Source: DATILI01 sp035476635 (GTDB taxonomy: Bacteria; Pseudomonadota; Gammaproteobacteria; Burkholderiales; Burkholderiaceae_C). From it: DNA of 16,990 nucleotides. Position numbers and translations under genes: made by a program. The notes below the pieces were generated by a model that saw only the letters and a program-made list of their open reading frames with translations, was not told the DNA's origin and ran no database searches. Below, in pieces: positions 8,705 through 15,392 of the stretch; within the stretch, counting starts at the first letter, position 1; the number at the start of each line of letters is the position of its first letter. The stretch is taken from NCBI GenBank assembly GCA_035476635.1, contig DATILI010000352.1, forward strand, positions 1-16,990, written 5' to 3'.

Positions 8705-10252
8705 TTACTCCAGCCCCAGTTCCTGGATCTTGCGGGTGATGGTGTTGCGGCCGATGCCGAGCTTTTGCGCTGCCTCGATGCGGCGGCCACGTGTATTGGC
8801 CAGCGCCGTGAGGATCAGCTTGGATTCGAAGCGCCGCGTCAGCGCATCCCACACATCGTGGCGGCCGGTGGCCAGAAGGGCCAATGCCTCGGCCTCCAGG
8901 CCTGCCTCCCAGGCTGCGGCGGCTGGCACGGCAACCGGGGCCGCCGGCACGAAAGCCGGTGATTCCTCGGGCGCCACGCCGGGTTCGGCGCTCGCGGGCA
9001 GGGCGCGCCCTGCCGGTTCGGCCAGCGAGGGCGATTCGAAAACAGGAGGCGCCGCACTCTGGGGCCTTGCGGCACCAGGCGAGGCCGTGGCGATCGTGAC
9101 CTCCGGGGGCAAGTCCTTGGGCTCGATGACTTGCGCCGGTGCCATCACGGTGAGCCAGTGGCAGATGTTTTCCAGCTGCCGCACATTGCCCGGGAAACCG
9201 AAGAGGCCGAGCTGCGCCAGCGCCGCGTCGGCAATGCGCTTGGGCTCGACTCCCAGTTGCTTGGCGCTTTGCTGCAGGAAGTGGCGCGTGAGCATGGGCA
9301 CGTCTTCCCTGCGCTCGCGCAAGGCGGGCAGGCGCAGCCGGATCACGTTCAGGCGGTGGAACAGGTCTTCGCGGAACGCACCGTCCTTGACGCGCTGCTC
9401 CAGGTCCTGGTGCGTGGCGGCAATCACGCGCACATTGGCCTTCACGGCACTGTGGCCACCAACCCGGTAGAAATGGCCGTCGCTGAGCACACGCAGCAAA
9501 CGGGTCTGCAGGTCGAACGGCATGTCGCCGATTTCGTCAAGAAACAGCGTGCCGCCTTCGGCCTGCTCGAAGCGGCCGCGGCGCATGGTCTGCGCGCCGG
9601 TGAAAGCACCGCGCTCGTGGCCGAAGAGTTCGGATTCGAGCAGGTCTTTCGGGATGGCCGCGGTGTTGATCGCGACAAACGGGCCGTTGGCCCGCGGTGA
9701 ATGCTTGTGCAGTGCGCGTGCAACCAGCTCCTTGCCGGAGCCCGATTCGCCGGTGATCATCACCGTCACGTTGCTTTGCGACAGCCGGCCGATGGCGCGA
9801 AACACGTCCTGCATGGCGCTGGCCTGGCCCAGCATCTCGGGCGCGGCACTCATGCGCTCCTCGGCCACTTCCTCGCGCTGGCTTTCCTCGACGGCGCGAC
9901 GGATCAGCTCGACCGCCTTGGGCAGATCGAACGGCTTGGGAAGGTATTCGAAGGCACCGCCCTGGAAGGCCGAGACGGCGCTGTCGAGGTCGGAAAACGC
10001 GGTCATGATGATGACCGGCAGTCCCGGGTGCTTTTCCTTGACCTTGCCCAGCAGGTCCAGGCCGGAGCCGCCGGGCATGCGGATATCGCTCACCAGCACC
10101 TGCGGACCCTGGTCGTCGGCTTCTTCGTCCAGCGCCTTGAGCACTTCCTTGGGATTGGTGAAGCTGCGGGTCGGCAAGTCCTCCCGCAGGAGCGCCTTCT
10201 CCAACACGAAGCGGATGGATTGGTCATCATCTACGATCCAGATCGGCTTCAT
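8705..10252 (-). CDS. glnG: Nitrogen regulation response regulator NtrC (NR(I))
   Basis: A 515-residue sigma-54 activator with three domains. The receiver has the acidic pocket D8-D10, phospho-acceptor D56 (SDIRMPG), T84 and K106. The AAA+ domain has Walker A GESGSGKE at 168-175, the sigma-54 contact loop GAFTGA at 215-220 and Walker B GTLFLDE at 234-240. The Fis-type helix-turn-helix is at about 488-512 (GRRIEAAQKLGIGRNTITRK). Phosphorylated by NtrB under nitrogen limitation, the family activates sigma-54 promoters such as that of glnA, found here 3 kb upstream. Two oddities stand out: an Ala/Pro-rich linker of about 60 residues (388-450) before the DNA-binding domain, and FPGN instead of the usual WPGN at 353-356. 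The start is 42 bp after ntrB, with GAGGTGA upstream of ATG at slightly long spacing. Confidence 0.96.
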   Translation of the reverse strand: MKPIWIVDDDQSIRFVLEKALLREDLPTRSFTNPKEVLKALDEEADDQGPQVLVSDIRMPGGSGLDLLGKVKEKHPGLPVIIMTAFSDLDSAVSAFQGGAFEYLPKPFDLPKAVELIRRAVEESQREEVAEERMSAAPEMLGQASAMQDVFRAIGRLSQSNVTVMITGESGSGKELVARALHKHSPRANGPFVAINTAAIPKDLLESELFGHERGAFTGAQTMRRGRFEQAEGGTLFLDEIGDMPFDLQTRLLRVLSDGHFYRVGGHSAVKANVRVIAATHQDLEQRVKDGAFREDLFHRLNVIRLRLPALRERREDVPMLTRHFLQQSAKQLGVEPKRIADAALAQLGLFGFPGNVRQLENICHWLTVMAPAQVIEPKDLPPEVTIATASPGAARPQSAAPPVFESPSLAEPAGRALPASAEPGVAPEESPAFVPAAPVAVPAAAAWEAGLEAEALALLATGRHDVWDALTRRFESKLILTALANTRGRRIEAAQKLGIGRNTITRKIQELGLE

Positions 10253-10294
10253 GTTTTTTTAGTCACCTCAGGTCAGTCAACGCATCAATAAAAA

Positions 10295-11362
10295 TCAGGG
10301 CAACGGAATCAGCAGCTTGAAATCCGTACGGCCTGGAACGCTCTCGCACTCGATCAGGCCATGGTGCTGCTGGACAAAAGTTTGCGCCAATGTCAGCCCC
10401 AGCCCGGACCCCCCTTCCCGTCCGGAAACCAGCGGATAGAAGATCCTGTCCTTGATCGAGTCCGGCACGCCGGGCCCGTTGTCAATGACATGCAATTCCA
10501 ATGCCAGTCGATAGCGTTGCTTGCCGAAAGTTACCTGTCGCGCGATTCGTGTGCGAAACACGATGCTCGCGTCGCCCAGGGTGATGCGCTCGGACAGCGC
10601 CTGCGCTGCGTTGTGCACGATGTTCAATACGGCCTGGATCAGTTGCTCGCGATCGCCGCGGAACTCCGGCACCGAGGTGTCGTAGTCGCGCACCACGCGC
10701 AGGCCCTTGGGAAACTCGGCGAGGATCAGCGAGCGCACGCGCTCGCAGACCTCGTGGATGTTGACGTCGCCCACGACGTGCGGGCGGCGGTGCGGTGCAA
10801 GCAGGCGGTCCACCAGTGTCTGCAGGCGGTCGGCCTCGTGGATGATGACCTGGGTGTATTCGATCAAGTCCCTGGACTCGATTTCCATCTGCAGCAGCTG
10901 CGCGGCGCCGCGGATGCCACCCAGCGGATTCTTGATCTCGTGGGCGAGGTTGCGGATGAGCTCCTTGTTGGCCTGGGCCTGGTCGATCAGGCGCTCCTCG
11001 CGGTCCTGGCGCGCCTGCTGCTCCAGCGGCAACAGTTCGATGATGACCTCGCCGGGGCGCTCGGTCTGGGCCACGATGACGTGCACCGGCACCGGATCGT
11101 GGTTCAGGCGCTTGAGCCAGGCGTCGTAGCGCAAGGCGGCGAATTCGTTGCTGCCGGCGCCGTCCAGGGCATTGCGAAGGATGTGCGGCTCGGTAAAGAA
11201 GTCGGCCAGGAGCGAACCCTCGATGGTCCGGCGAGAACTGCCGATGGCATCCTCGAGTGCGGCATTGGCAAACAGCACATGGCCGTCGGTGCGCACAACG
11301 GCGACCAGGGTCGCAAGAAGATCGAAGGCCTGAAAGCGCGTGAAGAAGGATGAAGGGTTCAA
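10295..11362 (-). CDS. glnL: Nitrogen regulation sensor histidine kinase NtrB (NR(II)), TTG start
   Basis: A 355-residue cytoplasmic kinase without membrane helices. It has an N-terminal PAS domain (about 12-120), a dimerisation and phosphoacceptor region with H141 in NLAHEIKNPLGGIRGAAQLL, the N box ending at N251 (AVLNIVHNAAQAL), and ATP-lid motifs DNGPGVP at 294-300 and GGSGLGL at 317-323. NtrB phosphorylates or dephosphorylates NtrC depending on PII and thus on cellular nitrogen. No ATG is available at the N-terminus; TTG at 11362 gives the expected length and lies 5 bp after the stop of the DUF4124 gene, with a weak AGG ahead. Coupled translation from that gene is likely. ntrC follows after 42 bp, forming the classic pair. 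Confidence 0.94.
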   Translation of the reverse strand: MNPSSFFTRFQAFDLLATLVAVVRTDGHVLFANAALEDAIGSSRRTIEGSLLADFFTEPHILRNALDGAGSNEFAALRYDAWLKRLNHDPVPVHVIVAQTERPGEVIIELLPLEQQARQDREERLIDQAQANKELIRNLAHEIKNPLGGIRGAAQLLQMEIESRDLIEYTQVIIHEADRLQTLVDRLLAPHRRPHVVGDVNIHEVCERVRSLILAEFPKGLRVVRDYDTSVPEFRGDREQLIQAVLNIVHNAAQALSERITLGDASIVFRTRIARQVTFGKQRYRLALELHVIDNGPGVPDSIKDRIFYPLVSGREGGSGLGLTLAQTFVQQHHGLIECESVPGRTDFKLLIPLP

Positions 11363-11367
11363 GCCTG

Positions 11368-11871
11368 CTATTTTGACGCAGCGGGAACAACCCGGCCCAG
11401 TTCGCGGCGAATGCCGGCGATGTCGCTGTCCACCCGCGCAAGGCTGGCCTTGAGTTCGGCTGTGCGGTCCAGGTATTTCTGGTAATTGCGCGCTTCGTCG
11501 CCACGGCGCTCGGGTTCGCCGCCGTTGTATTCCCTGGCGATCTCGGCACGGCGCGCTTCGGCCTTCTTCAACTCGGATTCGAGGATGCTGCGCGCCTCGT
11601 TGTCGCGCGCGCGCTGGTCATTGGCCTCCACACGCTGCCCGGCTTGCGGCGCCGTCACGACCCGGCTTGCGGCTGGCGCGCCGCGCGGCCCTTCGATCAC
11701 CGTGATGTTGCCGCCTTCGACGAGCTTGCAGTCACGGGCCTTGGCCGTACTGACGTTGTTGGTGTATTCATTGCCGCAACGGTAGATGCGGTCCTGGGAA
11801 AAACTCGGGTTCGCTGCCAGCAGGGCTGCCAATGCAAACGGTAGATAAGGTAAGGCGTTTTTCAGTGTCAT
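11368..11871 (-). CDS. Exported DUF4124 domain protein with C-terminal coiled coil
   Basis: A 167-residue protein with a signal peptide (MTLKNALPYLPFALAALLA, likely cleaved after about residue 26 near PSFSQ). A short DUF4124 domain follows, with the hallmark IYRCGNEYTNN and a second Cys (DCKLV). The rest is strongly charged and helical (residues about 95-160, rich in E, R, K and A), predicted coiled coil. It is presumably periplasmic; the two Cys could form a disulfide. The frame is open back to 11994, but that would read through the glnA terminator. ATG 11871 starts the signal peptide exactly. It sits between glnA and ntrB and ends 5 bp before ntrB, so it is probably the first gene of the ntrBC transcript; a role in nitrogen control is not established. 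Confidence 0.85.
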   Translation of the reverse strand: MTLKNALPYLPFALAALLAANPSFSQDRIYRCGNEYTNNVSTAKARDCKLVEGGNITVIEGPRGAPAASRVVTAPQAGQRVEANDQRARDNEARSILESELKKAEARRAEIAREYNGGEPERRGDEARNYQKYLDRTAELKASLARVDSDIAGIRRELGRVVPAASK

Positions 11872-11955
11872 GCTTTGACCCCGCAACTCAGCACACAGGG
11901 CTACGCCCAAGTATCCCGCAATCGCAGGGCAACGCAAAGTCCACGCAATAACCAT

Positions 11956-11984
11956 AAAAAAAGGACGGCTCGCGCCGTCCTTTT
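11956..11984 (-). terminator. Rho-independent terminator of glnA
   Basis: On the minus strand an 11-bp perfect stem (AAAAGGACGGC / GCCGTCCTTTT) closes a GCGA (GNRA) tetraloop and continues into a run of T. It begins 23 bp after the glnA stop and separates glnA from the DUF4124-ntrB-ntrC unit. Partial read-through into ntrBC is possible, as in enterics. Confidence 0.9.
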
Positions 11985-12006
11985 CATGCAACACGTTGCT
12001 TGCCGC

Positions 12007-13422
12007 TTACAGCGAGTAGTACATGTCGAACTCGACCGGGTGCGTAGCCATGCGGAAACGCGTGACTTCCTGCATCTTCAGTTCGATGTAGGCATCGATC
12101 ATGGTGTCGGTGAAGACGCCGCCCTTGGTCAGGAAGCTGCGGCCCTTGTCCAGGTAGTCCAGCGCCTGGTCCAGGCTGTGGCAGACGGTCGGCACCTTCG
12201 CGTCTTCTTCCGGCGGCAGATGGTACAGGTCCTTGGTGGCGGCTTCGCCCGGGTGGATCTTGTTTTCCACGCCGTCCAGGCCGGCCATCATCAAGGCCGA
12301 GAAGCACAGGTACGGGTTGGCCAGCGGATCGGGGAAGCGCGCTTCGATGCGGCGGCCCTTGGGGTTGGCAACGTACGGAATGCGAATCGAGGCCGAGCGG
12401 TTCTTGGCCGAGTAGGCCAGCTTCACCGGGGCTTCGAAACCGGGCACCAGGCGCTTGTAGCTGTTGGTGCCGGGGTTCGTGATGGCGTTCAGTGCGCGGG
12501 CGTGCTTGATGATGCCGCCGATGTAGTACAGAGCGAAGTCCGACAGGCCCGCATAGCCGTCGCCGGCGAACAGGTTCTTGCCGTCTTTCCAGATCGACTG
12601 GTGCACGTGCATGCCCGAACCGTTGTCGCCAACAAGAGGCTTGGGCATGAAGGTCGCCGTCTTGCCATAGGCGTTGGCGACGTTCTGCACCACGTACTTG
12701 AGCAGCAGGGTCCAGTCGGCGCGCTGCACCAGGGTGCTGAAACGCGTGCCGATTTCGTTCTGGCCAGCGCCCGCCACTTCGTGGTGGAACACTTCGACCG
12801 GGATGCCCAGCGATTCCAGGATCAGGGACATTTCGGCGCGCATGTCTTGCGTGCTGTCGACCGGGGGCACCGGGAAGTAGCCGCCCTTGACGGTGGGGCG
12901 GTGGCCCTTGTTGCCGCCTTCGATCTTCTTGCCGCTGTTCCAGGGTGCTTCGTACTCGTCGATCTTGTAGAAGGTGCCCGACATGTCGGAGTTCCAGCGC
13001 ACGTCGTCGAAGATGAAGAATTCGGGTTCCGGACCGAAGAAGGCGGTGTCGCCCAGGCCGGAAGCCTTCAGGTAGGCTTCAGCGCGCTTGGCGATGGAGC
13101 GCGGATCGCGGTCATAGGCCTTGCCGTCGCCGGGTTCCAGCACGTCGCAGGTGAGGAACATCGTCGTTTCTTCGAAAAACGGGTCGATGTTGGCGGTGGA
13201 AGGATCGGGCATCAACAACATGTCGGATGCCTCGATGCCCTTCCAGCCGGCAATCGAAGAACCGTCAAAGGCATGGCCTGACGTGAACTTGTCGTCGTCG
13301 AAATGCGAAACGGGTACCGTGACGTGCTGCTCTTTGCCACGGGTGTCGGCAAAACGGAAGTCGACAAACTTGACTTCGTTTTCCTTCACCATCTTCATCA
13401 CGTCTGCGACGGTCTTTGCCAT
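12007..13422 (-). CDS. glnA: Glutamine synthetase, type I (GS-I beta)
   Basis: A 471-residue enzyme, the standard length for the adenylylated GS-I class. It makes glutamine from glutamate, ammonia and ATP in a cytosolic dodecamer. Signatures seen: the beta-grasp block FDGSSIAGW at 52-60; metal and glutamate site residues in EPEFFIFD (132-139) and HHEVAGAGQNEIG (213-225); the ATP-binding block KPLVGDNGSGMHVHQS at 261-276; NRSASIRIPY at 341-350; and the adenylylation site Tyr400 in KDLYHLPPEE. Tyr400 implies control by GlnE/PII-type adenylylation. ATG 13422 has a clear AGGAGA ribosome binding site. Transcription is probably from the sigma-54 promoter with an NtrC site upstream, and a strong terminator follows. 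Confidence 0.98.
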   Translation of the reverse strand: MAKTVADVMKMVKENEVKFVDFRFADTRGKEQHVTVPVSHFDDDKFTSGHAFDGSSIAGWKGIEASDMLLMPDPSTANIDPFFEETTMFLTCDVLEPGDGKAYDRDPRSIAKRAEAYLKASGLGDTAFFGPEPEFFIFDDVRWNSDMSGTFYKIDEYEAPWNSGKKIEGGNKGHRPTVKGGYFPVPPVDSTQDMRAEMSLILESLGIPVEVFHHEVAGAGQNEIGTRFSTLVQRADWTLLLKYVVQNVANAYGKTATFMPKPLVGDNGSGMHVHQSIWKDGKNLFAGDGYAGLSDFALYYIGGIIKHARALNAITNPGTNSYKRLVPGFEAPVKLAYSAKNRSASIRIPYVANPKGRRIEARFPDPLANPYLCFSALMMAGLDGVENKIHPGEAATKDLYHLPPEEDAKVPTVCHSLDQALDYLDKGRSFLTKGGVFTDTMIDAYIELKMQEVTRFRMATHPVEFDMYYSL

Positions 13423-13428
13423 CAGGTT

Positions 13429-13434
13429 TCTCCT
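13429..13434 (-). promoter_or_regulatory. Ribosome binding site of glnA
   Basis: AGGAGA on the minus strand, six bases before the ATG at 13422. It is one of the best Shine-Dalgarno matches in the window, in keeping with a highly expressed enzyme. Confidence 0.85.
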
Positions 13435-13470
13435 AATTGGATGGTTGTTAAAAAATGGACAGGGTAAGAA

Positions 13471-13487
13471 TGCAGTTTTTGTGCCAA
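13471..13487 (-). promoter_or_regulatory. Sigma-54 (RpoN) promoter of glnA
   Basis: The minus strand reads TTGGCACAAAAACTGCA, which fits the -24/-12 consensus YTGGCACG-N4-TTGCW in all key positions: GG and GC are separated by exactly 10 bp, TGGCAC is perfect, and only one T of the -12 box is changed. Transcription should start near 13460, giving a leader of about 38 nt before the glnA ATG. Such a promoter needs an AAA+ activator, here NtrC. Confidence 0.85.
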
Positions 13488-13615
13488 AGCTGGTGCATGG
13501 GCCGCAGATTGCAAACCCCGTATTCTGCCTTGATCGGCATGGCTATTTCGCGCTTTCCCCTCAAGTAGCCCGCGCCGCGCGCATCAACCGCCTGGGTTTG
13601 GTGCAATTTCGATAC

Positions 13616-13632
13616 CGCACCTTTACAGTGCG
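13616..13632. promoter_or_regulatory. NtrC binding site (upstream activator of glnA)
   Basis: CGCAC-N7-GTGCG forms a 17-bp perfect dyad with the spacing of the known NtrC site TGCAC-N7-GTGCA, with only the outermost bases changed. Its centre is about 164 bp upstream of the predicted glnA start, a normal enhancer distance. It begins 4 bp after the stop of the upstream MoCF gene. Extra half-sites TTGGTGC (13598-13604) and GCACCAA (13642-13648) flank it symmetrically. No T-run follows, arguing against a terminator. Confidence 0.75.
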
Positions 13633-13636
13633 ACCA

Positions 13637-14500
13637 TCAACGCACCAATTCGGGGCCCAGTTTGGCATTGAACCCTTGCAAGCCTGTCAACAATGCCGGG
13701 TAGGCGCCCTCGACCAACTGGGGGCTACCCTTTACCCCCAATTCGATATGGCGCCCGTATTCGGGGTGGTCGACGCTCGGCAGGCTGAACACCTTGACCC
13801 CGCTGAAAAGCCGCTCGATGTCTTCCATGAGCGGCGTAAGCGTCGCCTCCATCGCGCCAAAGACGATGACGGACTTTTCCACATAGGCCGCCTGTTGAAA
13901 GAGATCGGCGTAGTGGTGGTCCAGCACCCATTCGATCATCGGCCAGGCCATGACCGGAAAGCCGGGGACGAAATGGACGGCGCCCCCGGCCGAGCCCTGG
14001 CAACTGAAGCCCGCGATCTTGTTGTAGGGATTGGGGATGATCTGCGCGCCCTTCGGGAATACGCCCATGTTGAGGCGATGGATGTTGTCGGGCCGGTCGG
14101 GCTCGTAGGGCAAGCCCTGCTCTTTCGCGATGTCCCGCATGCGTTCGCGAATCAGGGCTTCGGCCTCGGGGTGCAATTGCAGTTCTGCATCCAAAGCCTT
14201 GGCCGCGCACTGGCGCGTGTGGTCGTCCGGCGTGGCGCCAATGCCGCCACAGGAGAACACCACATCGCCCGACGCAAAGGCGCGCCGCAGCGTGGCCGTG
14301 ATGCGCTCGGGCGAATCGCCCACGTAGTCGGCGTAGGCCAGTTGCAGGCCGCGCGCTGCCAGCAGTTCGATGACCTTGGGCAAATGCTTGTCGGCACGCT
14401 TGCCCGACAGGATCTCATCGCCGACGATGATCAGGCCGAAGCTGGCAGGCGTTTCAACGGATTCAGGGAAGGAGGATGGGGCGGTCGGGTTTGGGCTCAT
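13637..14500 (-). CDS. MoCF (MoaB/Mog-like) domain protein, CinA N-terminal type
   Basis: A 287-residue protein of the competence/damage-inducible protein A family. The molybdopterin-binding fold is shown by GDEILSGKRADKH at 27-39 and CGGIGATPDDHT at 84-95, the latter replacing the usual TGGLGPT-DD-T. The later blocks (NPYNKIAGFSCQG, FVPGFPVMAW) resemble the second half of the MoCF-plus-KH region. The C-terminal nicotinamide-nucleotide amidohydrolase domain of full-length CinA is absent, so nucleotide-pyrophosphatase or cofactor binding is possible but unproven. The ATG at 14500 overlaps the upstream EI24 gene by 38 bp; no later start would keep the fold's first strand. Translation is probably coupled to that gene. 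glnA lies 214 bp downstream with its own promoter. Confidence 0.88.
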   Translation of the reverse strand: MSPNPTAPSSFPESVETPASFGLIIVGDEILSGKRADKHLPKVIELLAARGLQLAYADYVGDSPERITATLRRAFASGDVVFSCGGIGATPDDHTRQCAAKALDAELQLHPEAEALIRERMRDIAKEQGLPYEPDRPDNIHRLNMGVFPKGAQIIPNPYNKIAGFSCQGSAGGAVHFVPGFPVMAWPMIEWVLDHHYADLFQQAAYVEKSVIVFGAMEATLTPLMEDIERLFSGVKVFSLPSVDHPEYGRHIELGVKGSPQLVEGAYPALLTGLQGFNAKLGPELVR

Positions 14501-15347
14501 CCGGCAATGCTACCGGCAAGCCTTCCATCGGAACCGGCGCTGGCGCCAAAACCGCGTCGGCGCGCAGCTTTTCCAGAGCCGCGAGGCAATAGTGGGAAAA
14601 CCATAGCGAAGCGAACGCAAAGATCAAGGTATAGATCCAGATCGCCAGCGGCACCAGGATGACGAATGCCGCCGCAAACAAGGCCCCGGAGGCCCAGACG
14701 ATGCTGGGCGCCGCGCCCAGGTAGCCGGTCAGCACGCCAATGCCCAGAAGCCAGCCGCGGTGCTCCCGCAGGAGCTGGCGCCGCTCATCCCGGCTTGCAT
14801 GGTCGGAGAGCGCGTCAAACGCCATCACGCGGTACGTGAGCCAGCCCCAGATCAGGGGAGGCAGCAGCAAGATGAGCGGTGGGACCAGCCACAGCGGAAT
14901 GGAAATGACCAGTGCCACAAAGGCCAGCGCCGTCGAGCCCAGCGACCAGAGCACGCTGACCAGGAATGAACCACCCTTCTTGCGCTCAAGCCCCGGGAAA
15001 CGCCGCTCGGCGACCATCGCCACCAGGGCGGGCGTCATCATCATGGCCACGATCAACAGGGACAACAGCACGATCAGCGGCGTAACCGCAAAAATGACGA
15101 TCAGCGGCGCCACAACGGTCTTGAGATTGCCCGCGCCCATACCCTCAAGCCAGGTCCACAGCTTCGCGATCAGCGACCAGGAATCGAGCGCGCCGCGCAC
15201 CCAGTCCAGCGCCGGCTCCCAGTAGAAGTAGCCCAGGCCCAGGGACAGCGCCACCATGATGATCAGCGGCAGGAACGAAAGGGCGATCACGCGCGGATGC
15301 ACGCAGTACGCCACCGCGCGCCAGAAAGAGTCGAGAAGCAGGCTCAT
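14463..15347 (-). CDS. EI24 domain membrane protein (CysZ-like superfamily)
   Basis: A 294-residue polytopic inner-membrane protein with long hydrophobic segments near residues 20-43, 78-107, 135-180 (two hairpin-like segments with LVPPLILLLPPLIWGW) and 198-250. The central P-x-I-W-G-W-L-TYRVMAFDALSDHAS block is characteristic of EI24 proteins in betaproteobacteria, as I remember them. The superfamily includes the sulfate permease CysZ, but substrate or role here is unknown. The C-terminus is a Pro-rich cytoplasmic tail whose last codons are shared, in another frame, with the next gene's start. ATG 15347 begins right before the first amphipathic helix; no good ribosome binding site is visible. 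It follows the sterol desaturase gene by 45 bp. Confidence 0.82.
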   Translation of the reverse strand: MSLLLDSFWRAVAYCVHPRVIALSFLPLIIMVALSLGLGYFYWEPALDWVRGALDSWSLIAKLWTWLEGMGAGNLKTVVAPLIVIFAVTPLIVLLSLLIVAMMMTPALVAMVAERRFPGLERKKGGSFLVSVLWSLGSTALAFVALVISIPLWLVPPLILLLPPLIWGWLTYRVMAFDALSDHASRDERRQLLREHRGWLLGIGVLTGYLGAAPSIVWASGALFAAAFVILVPLAIWIYTLIFAFASLWFSHYCLAALEKLRADAVLAPAPVPMEGLPVALPDEPKPDRPILLP

Positions 15348-15392
15348 GGGGGAAGCATACCCCGGCGGCGCAGTAGCTCCGCGAGGCGGTGT

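Noticed and set aside
11875..13281. A 468-codon plus-strand open frame opposite glnA
   Set aside because: It would read through the glnA terminator stem and mirrors the codon bias of glnA. It shows no recognisable domain or start signal.
13600..13632. GCAC/GTGC hairpins after the MoCF gene as its terminator
   Set aside because: No T-run follows, and the 5+7+5 spacing with position relative to a sigma-54 promoter fits an NtrC site better.
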